A stretch of 64,000 nt of DNA from NCBI RefSeq assembly GCF_002514725.1, contig NZ_NTLB01000001.1:310001-374000 (forward strand), written 5' to 3'. The position numbers and the translations under genes are program-made. The notes below the pieces were generated by a model that saw only the letters and a list, made by a program, of their open reading frames with translations, was not told the origin of the DNA and did no database searches. How positions within the stretch are numbered: the first letter of the stretch is position 1; each line of letters starts with the position of its first letter. This document shows positions 54,672 to 63,879 of this stretch, piece by piece. The DNA comes from Mangrovitalea sediminis. Lineage in GTDB: Bacteria > Pseudomonadota > Gammaproteobacteria > Pseudomonadales > Oleiphilaceae.

Positions 54672-55793
54672 TCAATCGCCTTGTATCGACAACTTGTCCA
54701 CGGAGGAAGAGAGCGTTTCCGGCGCAGCTGCATCGGCTCCCAGCTTGATCAGCAGGCGCAGATCGTTGGCCGAATCGGCATGTGCCAGGGCATCTTCGTA
54801 GGTGATCGCCCCTTCGGCATAAAGCCTGTAGAGCGCCTGATCGAAGGTCTGCATACCGGATTCAGTGGACTTCGTCATCAACTCCTTAAGCCGGTGTACC
54901 TCACCTTTACGGATCAGGTCCGCCGCCAACGGAGTATTGACGAGAACTTCGATAACCGCCCGGCGCCCTTTGCCGTCGGGTGTCGGCACCAACTGCTGGG
55001 CGACGATAGCACGCAAGTTGAGGGACAGGTCCATCCAGATCTGGTTGTGTTGTTCGGGATTGAAAAAGTTGATGATGCGGTCCAACGCCTGGTTGGCGTT
55101 ATTGGCGTGCAGTGTCGCCAGACAGAGATGGCCGGTTTCCGCGAAGGTCACCGCGTACTCCATCGTCTGTTTAGTACGCACCTCGCCGATCAGGATGACA
55201 TCCGGCGCCTGACGCAGCGTGTTCTTCAACGCGACCTCGAAGCTTTCCGTGTCGATGCCCACCTCGCGCTGGGTGACGATGCAACCCTGGTGCTGGTGAA
55301 CGAATTCGATCGGATCCTCGATGGAAATGATATGGCCGCGGCTGTTGCGGTTACGGTGCCCGATCATGGCCGCCAGCGATGTCGACTTACCGGTACCGGT
55401 AGCACCGACGAAGATAATCAATCCCCGCTTGGTCATGGCCAGATCCTTGACGATTTCAGGCAATCCGAGATCATCGACCTGGGGTATTTTCACTTCGATA
55501 CGCCGCAGCACCATGCCGCAGAGGTTGCGCTGGTAGAAGGCACTGACCCGAAAACGGCCGATGCCCCGTGCACTCAGCGCATAGTTGCACTCATGGCTGT
55601 CCTCGAACTCCGCACGCTGCTTGTCGTTCATGGTGTTGTACACCAGCTCGCGCGTCTGCTCCGGCGTCAGCGCATTCTTGGTGATCGGCACCATCTTACC
55701 GTTCACTTTCATGCTCGGCGGTACACCGGCGGTAATGAAGAGGTCGGAGCCGTTCTTCTCCACCATCAGCTTCAACAGTTTTTCGAATTCCAT
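54672..55793 (-). CDS. pilU: Twitching motility ATPase PilU
   Basis: The 373-residue PilT/PilU-type retraction ATPase has Walker A VGATGTGKSTSLAAM, the Asp box IISIEDPIEFVH, Walker B APDVILIGEVR and His box GHLCLATLHANNANQALDRI. It works with PilT to retract type IV pili. C-terminal tail differs from PilT (ETLSSSVDKLSIQGD). It lies 102 bp after pilT on the same strand, as in Pseudomonas. Confidence 0.96.
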   Translation of the reverse strand: MEFEKLLKLMVEKNGSDLFITAGVPPSMKVNGKMVPITKNALTPEQTRELVYNTMNDKQRAEFEDSHECNYALSARGIGRFRVSAFYQRNLCGMVLRRIEVKIPQVDDLGLPEIVKDLAMTKRGLIIFVGATGTGKSTSLAAMIGHRNRNSRGHIISIEDPIEFVHQHQGCIVTQREVGIDTESFEVALKNTLRQAPDVILIGEVRTKQTMEYAVTFAETGHLCLATLHANNANQALDRIINFFNPEQHNQIWMDLSLNLRAIVAQQLVPTPDGKGRRAVIEVLVNTPLAADLIRKGEVHRLKELMTKSTESGMQTFDQALYRLYAEGAITYEDALAHADSANDLRLLIKLGADAAAPETLSSSVDKLSIQGD

Positions 55794-55895
55794 GACCGTC
55801 TTCCCAAGTCGCTAGCCGGCGGCCCATCTCAGGGCTCACCGGATCTGTCCCACTGTCGCTTTTCGAATACTGCGTGCCCCAAAGGGCAATAGCCG

Positions 55896-56930
55896 CTAGA
55901 AATTTTCTGGCGTCTTCGCTTTGGTACGGGCAATTTCCCGCGTGACAACCCCTTTCTGGACCAGGTTCTTCAGGCACTGATCCAACGTTTGCATACCAAT
56001 GGCACCACCGGTCTGGATGGCGGAGTACATCTGCGCCACCTTGTCCTCACGGATCAGGTTACGAATCGCCGGCGTACCGATCATGATCTCATGGGCCGCT
56101 ACCCGCCCGCCGCCGGTTTTCTTCAGCAGCGTCTGCGAGACAACCGCCTGCAGGGATTCCGACAGCATGGACCGCACCATGGACTTTTCTTCCGCCGGAA
56201 ACACATCGACGATACGGTCGATGGTTTTCGCCGCCGAGGTGGTGTGCAAAGTGCCAAACACCAAGTGGCCGGTTTCCGCGGCGGTCAGCGCCAGACGGAT
56301 GGTTTCCAGATCCCGCAACTCGCCCACCAGAATGATATCGGGGTCTTCCCGCAACGCCGAGCGCAATGCTTCGTTGAAGCCCAGCGTGTCACGGTGAACC
56401 TCACGCTGGTTGACCAGGCATTTCTTGGACTCGTGCACGAATTCGATAGGGTCTTCGATTGTCAGGATGTGGTCGTAACGTGAATCGTTGATGTAGTCGA
56501 GCATCGCTGCCAGGGTGGTCGACTTACCGGAACCGGTCGGCCCGGTGACCAGCACCAGCCCCCGGGGAACACCGGACACATCCTTGAAGACCTGCCCCAT
56601 ACCCAGGTCCTCCATGGTCAGCACCTTGGAGGGAATGGTCCGGAACACGGCACCGGCACCCCGGTTATGATTGAAGGCATTGACCCGGAAGCGGGCGACA
56701 CCTGGCACTTCAAAGGAAAAGTCGGTCTCGAGGAACTCCTCGTAGTCCTTGCGCTGCTTATCGTTCATGATGTCATAGATGAGCCCATGAACCTCCTTGT
56801 GCTCCATCGCCGGCAGGTTGATGCGACGGACGTCGCCATCCACACGGATCATCGGCGGCAGGCCGGATGACAGGTGCAAGTCGGAAGCGCCCTGCTTGGC
56901 GGAAAAGGCCAGGAGTTCAGTAATATCCAT
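55896..56930 (-). CDS. pilT: Type IV pilus retraction ATPase PilT
   Basis: The 344-residue ATPase begins MDITELLAFSAKQGASDLHL, with Walker A VTGPTGSGKSTTLAAM, Asp box ILTIEDPIEFVH, Walker B DPDIILVGELRDLETI and the AIRNLIREDK motif near the end that is required for retraction. It powers twitching motility and DNA uptake. Start at 56930. It is divergent from yggS with a 159-bp gap and is followed by pilU. Confidence 0.97.
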   Translation of the reverse strand: MDITELLAFSAKQGASDLHLSSGLPPMIRVDGDVRRINLPAMEHKEVHGLIYDIMNDKQRKDYEEFLETDFSFEVPGVARFRVNAFNHNRGAGAVFRTIPSKVLTMEDLGMGQVFKDVSGVPRGLVLVTGPTGSGKSTTLAAMLDYINDSRYDHILTIEDPIEFVHESKKCLVNQREVHRDTLGFNEALRSALREDPDIILVGELRDLETIRLALTAAETGHLVFGTLHTTSAAKTIDRIVDVFPAEEKSMVRSMLSESLQAVVSQTLLKKTGGGRVAAHEIMIGTPAIRNLIREDKVAQMYSAIQTGGAIGMQTLDQCLKNLVQKGVVTREIARTKAKTPENF

Positions 56931-57089
56931 ACGCGTCCTCGAAAGACTTTCTGATCGGATGTTGCGTTTTCGTGTTATTGAGCTTCATATAGCGGCAGTC
57001 GGGCGGACACACGAAACAGGGGAAAGCCTTGGCAACTCAGTATCCTGACGGTAACGTGTAACCCCACTCGTCGATGCCGGTAGAGGGTA

Positions 57090-57827
57090 ATGTCCAGCAT
57101 AGCAGACAACATTCGGAACGTAAGGCAGCGCATACAAAAAGCAACATTGGCTGCGGGCCGCCCCGCGGACAGCGTACACCTGCTTGCGGTCAGCAAAACA
57201 CGCAGCGCTGACGAGATCCGGACCGCCGCCGCAGAAGGGCTGACCCGGTTCGGCGAGAGCTATGTCAAGGAAGCCCTCGAAAAAGTACAGGCGCTGCAGG
57301 ATCTGAAGGGCCTTGAATGGCATTTCATCGGCCCGTTGCAATCCAACAAGACGCGACCGGTTGCCGAACATTTCGAGTGGGTGCACAGCGTCGACCGCGC
57401 CAAGGTTGCTGACCGGCTAAACGATCAGCGCCCTGCGGACATGCCGCCACTGAACATCTGCATCCAGGTGAATATCGATGGGGAAGACACGAAATCCGGC
57501 ACCACGCTGACAATGGTGGAGAGCCTGGCGAATCATATCGGCAGCCTGCCGCGGCTGCGGTTGCGAGGTCTCATGGCCATCCCCAACCCCGATCAGTCCG
57601 CAGAGCAGCTTCGCCAACGCTTTGCCACTCTGCGACAAACGCTGGAAACCCTACGCGAGCAGCATCCGGACTGGACAACGCTGGACACCCTGTCGATGGG
57701 GATGTCCGATGACCTGGAATCCGCGGTCACCGAAGGCGCAACCATTGTGCGGATCGGCACAGCCCTGTTCGGTGCGCGCCCCAAGCCAGCCAAGACATCC
57801 TGCGAAACCATGGAGCACAACCCTTGA
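57090..57827 (+). CDS. yggS: Pyridoxal-phosphate homeostasis protein YggS
   Basis: The 245-residue alanine-racemase-like protein binds PLP through LLAVSKTRSADEI (Lys about residue 36) and shows GLEWHFIGPLQSNKT and LSMGMSDDLESAVTEGATIV with the phosphate-binding glycines. It balances PLP and related amines rather than catalysing a reaction. It starts with GAGGG directly before ATG and is the first gene of yggS-proC-yggT-yggU, facing away from pilT as in Pseudomonas. Confidence 0.95.
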   Translation: MSSIADNIRNVRQRIQKATLAAGRPADSVHLLAVSKTRSADEIRTAAAEGLTRFGESYVKEALEKVQALQDLKGLEWHFIGPLQSNKTRPVAEHFEWVHSVDRAKVADRLNDQRPADMPPLNICIQVNIDGEDTKSGTTLTMVESLANHIGSLPRLRLRGLMAIPNPDQSAEQLRQRFATLRQTLETLREQHPDWTTLDTLSMGMSDDLESAVTEGATIVRIGTALFGARPKPAKTSCETMEHNP

Positions 57828-58660
57828 ACACAGCACAGACCATTTCCTTTATCGGCGCCGGCAATATGGCCAACTCCATCATTGGCGGCATGGTGGCGCA
57901 GCAGTTTCCGGCGGCCAATATCTGGGTGAGTTCTCCGGAAGACAAACACCTGACCGCCATCCGCGATCAGTATGGCGTCAACGGCACCACCGACAACCGT
58001 CACTGTGCCAAACAGGCGGACATCCTGATCCTGGCCGTCAAACCGCAGGTAATGCGGGACATCTGCCAGGAGATCGCCCCGGTGGTGCAAAACACCCGGC
58101 CCCTGATCATCTCCATTGCCGCTGGCCTGGAAACCGATACCCTCGACCAGTGGTTGGGTGGCCATCTCCCTATCGTACGCTGCATGCCCAATACCCCGGC
58201 CCTGGTCGGTCGTGGCGCTGCGGGCCTCTATGCCACGGAGTCGGTGACCGCTGAACAAAAGGTTGCCGCAGAAGCAATCTTCAACAGTATCGGGATCGTT
58301 ACCTGGCTTGACGACGAAGCGCTCCTGCATAGCGTTACCGCGCTTTCGGGCAGCGGCCCTGCCTATTTTTTCCTGATGCTGGAAGCCTTGGAGTCCGCCG
58401 CGACGGATGCCGGCCTGACCGCTGAAACGGCCCGCAGCCTGGCTATACAGACCATGGCAGGCGCCGCGGAAATGGCAGCCACCAGCCCCCATGATCCGGC
58501 CCAGCTCAAGCGCAATGTCATGTCCCCCGGCGGCACGACCGAGCGTGCCATTCAGACTTTCGAAGACGGCGGTTTGCGGGAACTGGTCAGAAAGGCATTC
58601 GATGCGGCAGCCCTGCGCTCGCGGGAGCTCTCGGACCAGTTAGGCAAGGCCCAGGACTGA
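57824..58660 (+). CDS. proC: Pyrroline-5-carboxylate reductase
   Basis: The 278-residue enzyme makes proline from pyrroline-5-carboxylate with NAD(P)H. Motifs are FIGAGNMANSIIGGM, ILAVKPQVM, VRCMPNTPALVGRGAAGL and VTALSGSGPAYFFLMLEALE. Start is TTG at 57824, overlapping the yggS stop by 4 bp (TTGA) with a GGAG site; the next ATG falls inside the Rossmann motif, so the TTG is required. Confidence 0.96.
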   Translation: MNTAQTISFIGAGNMANSIIGGMVAQQFPAANIWVSSPEDKHLTAIRDQYGVNGTTDNRHCAKQADILILAVKPQVMRDICQEIAPVVQNTRPLIISIAAGLETDTLDQWLGGHLPIVRCMPNTPALVGRGAAGLYATESVTAEQKVAAEAIFNSIGIVTWLDDEALLHSVTALSGSGPAYFFLMLEALESAATDAGLTAETARSLAIQTMAGAAEMAATSPHDPAQLKRNVMSPGGTTERAIQTFEDGGLRELVRKAFDAAALRSRELSDQLGKAQD

Positions 58661-58809
58661 CGAAAGAAGATCGTGGGAAGAGACTCGGGGCGACGCGACA
58701 GGCCCGATGAAAGCGTTTTAATCAAGCAATCGAACGGCCAGGACTGGAAATCTGGCCGCGCCGCCCGCATCATTCCCTGCACCGGCGAATCGCCATTGAG
58801 GAGTCATCA

Positions 58810-59418
58810 ATGCTGACGCAGATACTGATATCGTCTCTGCAACTGTTAACCACCTTCTACATGACCATCGTGCTGCTGCGTTTCCTGCTGCAGCTGGCTC
58901 GTGCAGACTTCTATAACCCGATCACCCAGTTCGTGGTGAAGGCCACCAACCCGGTGTTGCGACCGTTGCGGAAAATCATTCCACCGTGGCATGCACTGGA
59001 CGGAGCCTCCCTGCTTCTGGCGATTCTGGTGCAGGCGCTATGCTTTATTCTGATCTTGATCGCGCAGACCCAAAGCAGTGAATTCTTCTCGCTGACCGCC
59101 TCCAACGCCTCGATCATCCTCACCATATTCGCCTGGTCCATCGTCACGGTGCTGGGGCTGATTCTCCGCATCTACTACTGGACCATCATCGCCGTGGTGA
59201 TTTTGAGCTGGATCGCGCCGACGAATACGCACCCAGCCACACAATTGCTCGCCCAGCTGACAGAACCGGTCTTAAGGCCCTTCCGCCGCCTGCTGCCGCC
59301 CATGGGGGGACTGGATCTCTCGCCCATCATCGCCTTCCTGGCAATACAGGTTGCCTCTTTAATGGTGGGGTACCTGGCTCGCGGCGTGGGCATGGGACAG
59401 ATCGGCGTCATGTTCTGA
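58810..59418 (+). CDS. yggT: YggT family membrane protein
   Basis: The 202-residue protein has two YGGT repeats, each with two membrane segments, and the conserved FYNPITQFVVKATNPVLRPL and PATQLLAQLTEPVLRPFRRL motifs. The role is unclear; in E. coli it is linked to osmotic stress tolerance. It has a GAGGAG site and lies between proC and yggU. Confidence 0.92.
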   Translation: MLTQILISSLQLLTTFYMTIVLLRFLLQLARADFYNPITQFVVKATNPVLRPLRKIIPPWHALDGASLLLAILVQALCFILILIAQTQSSEFFSLTASNASIILTIFAWSIVTVLGLILRIYYWTIIAVVILSWIAPTNTHPATQLLAQLTEPVLRPFRRLLPPMGGLDLSPIIAFLAIQVASLMVGYLARGVGMGQIGVMF

Positions 59419-59437
59419 CATCGCCATATCGGCTAGC

Positions 59438-59758
59438 ATGACCGACAATCCGCAACCCTATCAATGGCAAGGTGATGACCTCATCCTGGTATGCCACCTG
59501 CAACCCGGCGCCAAGGATGACGCCTTTATCGGCCTGCATGGCGACGCCCTGAAAATCCGCATCAGTGCGCCGCCCGTCGATGGCAAGGCCAACCGTCACT
59601 TACTCAAATTCCTCGCCAAGAGCTTCGGTGTCCGCCAGCGCGACATCGCCTTGCTGAGTGGCGAAACGTCCCGTCAAAAACGCCTGCGAGTCTCAGCGCC
59701 ACAATGCTTCCCCAGCATCCCCGGCGTAACATTCGCTGACAAAAACCCGCAAAATTAA
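59438..59758 (+). CDS. yggU: DUF167 family protein YggU
   Basis: The 106-residue protein matches DUF167: LQPGAKDDAFIGLHGDALKI, ISAPPVDGKANRHLLKFLAK and LLSGETSRQKRLRV. The function is unknown. It closes the yggS-proC-yggT-yggU group, 19 bp after yggT. Confidence 0.92.
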   Translation: MTDNPQPYQWQGDDLILVCHLQPGAKDDAFIGLHGDALKIRISAPPVDGKANRHLLKFLAKSFGVRQRDIALLSGETSRQKRLRVSAPQCFPSIPGVTFADKNPQN

Positions 59759-59950
59759 ACGCCAAGCCCATCGCAGACAACTTATTGTTTACGCGCCATT
59801 AATTGATCGCAAACGAACCGCCGTAAACGGGACCGACGATCCAGTGTCGATTGCATCACAGCGCCCGGGCATTCCGCGAACTAGCTTCTATACTTGAATG
59901 CACTGTCGTTGTGCACAGCGGACGAACCCGTTCACTGCCCACGGCATCCG

Positions 59951-59998
59951 AGGTGTTCCCCTAAGGAGATATAGAGGTGTTCCCCTCAGGAGATATAG
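59951..59998 (+). repeat. Tandem 24-bp direct repeat with Shine-Dalgarno-like core
   Basis: AGGTGTTCCCCTAAGGAGAT and then ATAG is repeated with one change (A to C), giving two 24-bp units. Each carries an (A/C)AGGAGATATAG segment. They end 36 bp before the ATG of the dynamin-like gene. The rest of the 276-bp gap from 59759 shows no gene. Confidence 0.85.
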
Positions 59999-60034
59999 AC
60001 GACAGGGCCCGTAAACCGGAGAAGGCAAGCACCC

Positions 60035-61999
60035 ATGAAACACGCAGGCAACCTGTCCCATCAGGTGGAAGCCTATCACGCCTGGAAAAAGGAACTGATC
60101 AAACAGATCTCCCGTTACCGCAACTGGTTACAGGACAACGACCTTTTTTCCGATGACGTGCATCAGCGCATCCGGCGGGGCATCGAACTGCTGCTCGAGG
60201 ACGAGCTGACCATTGCCTTCGTCGGGGAGTATTCCCGCGGCAAAACCGAGTTGATCAACGCCCTGTTTTTCTCCGGTTTCGGCCAGCGCATGCTGCCATC
60301 GCAAGCCGGCCGGACCACCATGTGTCCGACGGAACTGTTTTTCGACCGCGCTGAAGGGCGCGATTACCTGTTACTGCTCCCCATCGAAAGCCGCCGCGAA
60401 AGCATTCCGTTGCAACAGTGGCGTAAGCACCCTCAGCAATGGCAACGCTTTGAACTGGATACCGGTTCGCCGGAGATCATGCGCGAAGTGCTCGCCGAAG
60501 TGGCGAGAACCAAGAGCGTTCCGGTTGCAGAAGCTCGCGCGCTCGGTTTTGAAGAAGCGATGCTCGATCATGACCGGGAGAATCGCGATCAGGTGATGAT
60601 TCCCGCCTGGCGCCATGCCCTCATCAGCCTTCGCCACCCTTTGCTGGAGCGAGGCCTGAGGATTCTCGATACACCGGGACTCAATGCCCTGGGCTCTGAG
60701 CCGGAACTGACCATCAGCATGCTCCCCAATGCCCATGCGGTAATCTTCCTGCTCAGCGCCGATACCGGCGTCACCGCAAGCGATATGGCGATGTGGAAGG
60801 ACTACATCACCACCGAAGATGCCGACCACCGCGCAGGTCGCTTCGCCGTGCTCAATAAGATCGACGTGCTCTGGGACGATCTCCAAGGCGATAACTACAC
60901 CCAGGCGTCCATCGACAAGGTGCTGCATTACACGGCTGACCACCTGGGCATACCCGCAGAAGATGTCATTCCGATTTCTGCCAAGCAAGGACTGCTCGGC
61001 AAGGTTCGCGGCGACAAGGCCCTACGCCAGCGTAGTGGGCTGCCCAACCTGGAAAAACTGATCATCGACCGCATCCTCGTGCAGAAGGAGCAGTTGATCA
61101 CCCGTAACCTGATCAACGATATGCTCGGCATGCTGCAAAACAGCCATGCGGCCATGCAGGCGCGCCTCGCCGCCCTGAACGAGGAAATGGCAATCTGCGC
61201 CGACCAGCATATCGATCGCGACGCCCTACGCCGGCTCGCCGACCGCACACAGGGCGATTACGATTTTTACTACAAGAAGCTCATCACGCTACGCTCCAGC
61301 CGCCGGCTGATGCAGTCCCAGGGTAGAATCCTGAGCGAACTGGTTAACCGCGAGCGATTCGACGATCACGTCGCTAAGACACGGCAATTGCTCAAGGAAA
61401 GTTGGACGTCGCTGGGCATGAGCCGGGCGATGAACCATTTCTTCAGCCTGATAGAAGATGACTTCACCAACCTGCTGGCGGAAGGCAAGCTTGCGGAGAA
61501 GATGGTTTCCTCCATGTACAAGCGCTACAACGAGGAAGCCGGCGCCCAACACCTGGAGCCAATTCCATTGCGGGCGGGACGCCACGTCATCGCTATCCGG
61601 GAGTTGCGCAAAAAGGCGGATCGGTTCCGCCACGATCCCCGGAACCTGCTCACCGAACAGACCCTGCTGATCAAGCGATTCTTCAATACGCTCGTCTCTG
61701 AGGCGCGCCGTCTCTATGAGAAGGCCCAGGAGGATGTGGAACGCTGGCCTGAAGAGGCCCTGCTTCCCATCATTCAGTTTTCCATGGAGCAGAAACAGTT
61801 GCTGGAGCAGCAGATCAAGCGCCTGCACGGAATGGTGCAAAGCGACAAGAGCGTGCGCGAACAACGTGAAAACCTGGAGAACGCCATCGCCGATCTGCGC
61901 CGCCAAATGGAGCTGGCCGACAACATCCAGCGCCAGATTCGGCGACCGGCACCCACGCTCGTGCAGCAAAAAGTCGTCAGCCTGTCCGGCATTGCCTGA
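60035..61999 (+). CDS. Dynamin-family GTPase-like protein
   Basis: The 654-residue protein has a GTPase domain with G1 GEYSRGKTEL (about residues 64-73), G3 DTPGLNAL (about 212), and G4 NKIDVL (about 274), preceded by a helical N-terminus. The C-terminal half (about 350-640) is long helical and coiled-coil: LINDMLGMLQNSHAAMQARL, ISRTLVNRE-like ILSELVNRERFDDHVAKTRQ and MEQKQLLEQQIKRLHGMVQS. This is the bacterial dynamin-like layout, though no clear membrane segment or paddle is visible. It stands between yggU and metX and is not part of that conserved order in Pseudomonas aeruginosa as I recall it. Confidence 0.85.
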   Translation: MKHAGNLSHQVEAYHAWKKELIKQISRYRNWLQDNDLFSDDVHQRIRRGIELLLEDELTIAFVGEYSRGKTELINALFFSGFGQRMLPSQAGRTTMCPTELFFDRAEGRDYLLLLPIESRRESIPLQQWRKHPQQWQRFELDTGSPEIMREVLAEVARTKSVPVAEARALGFEEAMLDHDRENRDQVMIPAWRHALISLRHPLLERGLRILDTPGLNALGSEPELTISMLPNAHAVIFLLSADTGVTASDMAMWKDYITTEDADHRAGRFAVLNKIDVLWDDLQGDNYTQASIDKVLHYTADHLGIPAEDVIPISAKQGLLGKVRGDKALRQRSGLPNLEKLIIDRILVQKEQLITRNLINDMLGMLQNSHAAMQARLAALNEEMAICADQHIDRDALRRLADRTQGDYDFYYKKLITLRSSRRLMQSQGRILSELVNRERFDDHVAKTRQLLKESWTSLGMSRAMNHFFSLIEDDFTNLLAEGKLAEKMVSSMYKRYNEEAGAQHLEPIPLRAGRHVIAIRELRKKADRFRHDPRNLLTEQTLLIKRFFNTLVSEARRLYEKAQEDVERWPEEALLPIIQFSMEQKQLLEQQIKRLHGMVQSDKSVREQRENLENAIADLRRQMELADNIQRQIRRPAPTLVQQKVVSLSGIA

Positions 62000-62133
62000 G
62001 AGGCCGCCTCCGGGGCGGCATAACGCCGCCTTACCTTGCGTCCTGCCCCCGCCATCGATAAACTGCCCTGTCCGTCACTGCTCTGTTTCAGCGCAGCCCC
62101 CTTTCTTCGGACCGCCAGGATTGAATTGCGTTG

Positions 62134-63288
62134 ATGCCCGATTCATTGCCGCCCGATTCCGTTGGGCTTGTGGAACCCCGTACCCTGCATTTCGATGAGC
62201 CGCTGCCTCTACAAGGCGGGCGGTCCTTACCCAGTTATGACCTGGTTATCGAGACATATGGGGAGCTCAACGCCGACCGCAGCAATGCCGTCCTGATCTG
62301 TCATGCCCTGAGCGGCAATCACCATGCTGCAGGCTATCACAGCCCCGAAGACCGTAAACCGGGCTGGTGGGATACCTGTATCGGCCCGGGCAAACCCATC
62401 GACACCAACCGTTTCTTTGTCGTCAGCCTCAATAACCTGGGTGGCTGCCATGGCAGCACCGGCCCCACCAGCATCAATCCGGCCAACGGACGCCGCTATG
62501 GACCGGACTTTCCCGTGGTTACGGTGCGGGACTGGGTCGATAGTCAGGCCCGTTTGGCCGACCGTCTGGGTATCGACTGCTGGGCAGCCGTGGTCGGCGG
62601 CTCACTCGGGGGGATGCAGGCGCTGCAATGGGCCATTTCCTATCCGGATCGGTTGCGCCATGCGGTGGTCATCGCGTCCACCCCACGCCTTAGCGCACAG
62701 AACATTGCCTTCAACGAGGTTGCCCGCAAGGCCATCACCTCGGACCCCGCATTCCGCGACGGCCGCTACTACGAAGACAACACCATTCCCCGCCATGGCC
62801 TGATGCTGGCCCGGATGGTTGGCCACATCACCTATCTGTCAGATGCCTCCATGGGCGAGAAATTCGGTCGGGAACTGCGGGATCAGGCCTTCAAGTTCGG
62901 CTACGACGCCGAATTCCAGGTGGAAAGCTATCTGCGCTATCAGGGCGAGCGGTTTTCCGAAAACTTCGATGCCAACACCTATCTGCTGATGACTCGCGCG
63001 CTGGACTATTTCGACCCGGCCTACGACTACGGCAATAACCTGGCCGAGGCGATGCGGCAGGCCCAATGCGGCTTTCTGGTGATCTCCTTCAGCTCGGACT
63101 GGCGTTTCTCCCCCGCCCGCTCGGAAGAACTGGTCAACGCCATGATCGAAGCACGCCGGCGGGTGAGTTACGCCGAGATCGAAGCACCCTGGGGACATGA
63201 CGCGTTCCTGATTCCGACGCAACGCTATCTGGACGTGTTTTCCGGGTATATGACGCGGATTTCCGAGGAGGTCGCCGATGCGCGTTGA
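62134..63288 (+). CDS. metX: Homoserine O-acyltransferase MetX
   Basis: The 384-residue alpha/beta-hydrolase begins methionine synthesis by acylating homoserine. The nucleophile elbow is [14 protein letters not shown] (Ser about residue 155), the Asp is in [15 protein letters not shown], and the His is in APWGHDAFL. Other family motifs are [17 protein letters not shown] and SWDGS-like [15 protein letters not shown]. Gammaproteobacterial MetX of this type often uses succinyl-CoA rather than acetyl-CoA. The ATG at 62134 is chosen over a TTG at 62131. It overlaps metW by 11 bp. Confidence 0.96.
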   Translation: MPDSLPPDSVGLVEPRTLHFDEPLPLQGGRSLPSYDLVIETYGELNADRSNAVLICHALSGNHHAAGYHSPEDRKPGWWDTCIGPGKPIDTNRFFVVSLNNLGGCHGSTGPTSINPANGRRYGPDFPVVTVRDWVDSQARLADRLGIDCWAAVVGGSLGGMQALQWAISYPDRLRHAVVIASTPRLSAQNIAFNEVARKAITSDPAFRDGRYYEDNTIPRHGLMLARMVGHITYLSDASMGEKFGRELRDQAFKFGYDAEFQVESYLRYQGERFSENFDANTYLLMTRALDYFDPAYDYGNNLAEAMRQAQCGFLVISFSSDWRFSPARSEELVNAMIEARRRVSYAEIEAPWGHDAFLIPTQRYLDVFSGYMTRISEEVADAR

Positions 63289-63868
63289 TCTGGAAATCAT
63301 CCAGGAATGGATTCAGCCCGGCAGCCACATACTCGACCTCGGCTGTGGCGACGGTACCCTGCTCGACTTCCTGCAACGGGAGAAGCGAGTGACGGGCTAC
63401 GGCCTGGAAATCAACCACGACCACATCACCACCTGCCTGCGCCGCGGGGTCAGTGTGATCGAGCAGGATCTGGACAATGGTCTGGGCAATTTCGGGGACG
63501 CCTCCTTCGACACCGTGCTCATGACCCAGGCACTGCAGGTTGTGCGTGAACCGGATGTCATGCTGGAGGAGATGCTGCGACTGGGACGGGAATGCATCAT
63601 CACCTTTCCCAACTTTGCTTACTGGCGCCTGCGCTGGTATCTCATTCGCCGCGGCCGTATGCCAGTCTCCCAGGCCCTGCCCTACACTTGGTACAATACG
63701 CCGAACATCCACTTCTGCACGTTCAAGGATTTCGAGGCGCTCTGTCAGGAGAAGCACATCAAGATCCTGAACCGGACCGTGGTGGACGAAGAATACCGCC
63801 ACCGCTGGCTCAGTCAGTTGTGGCCCAACATGCTCGGCCAGTTCGCCATCTACCGGGTTACCCGCTGA
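63278..63868 (+). CDS. metW: Methionine biosynthesis protein MetW
   Basis: The 196-residue protein has a SAM-dependent methyltransferase fold with motif [21 protein letters not shown] and the partner segment [20 protein letters not shown]. It acts with MetX in methionine synthesis. The start overlaps metX by 11 bp, implying coupled translation. This metX-metW arrangement is conserved in pseudomonads. Confidence 0.95.
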   Translation: MRVDLEIIQEWIQPGSHILDLGCGDGTLLDFLQREKRVTGYGLEINHDHITTCLRRGVSVIEQDLDNGLGNFGDASFDTVLMTQALQVVREPDVMLEEMLRLGRECIITFPNFAYWRLRWYLIRRGRMPVSQALPYTWYNTPNIHFCTFKDFEALCQEKHIKILNRTVVDEEYRHRWLSQLWPNMLGQFAIYRVTR

Positions 63869-63879
63869 GGGACGTCGCT

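Noticed and set aside
59951-59998. CRISPR array or mobile-element end
   Set aside because: Only two units, directly adjacent with no spacer, and no cas genes or transposase nearby.
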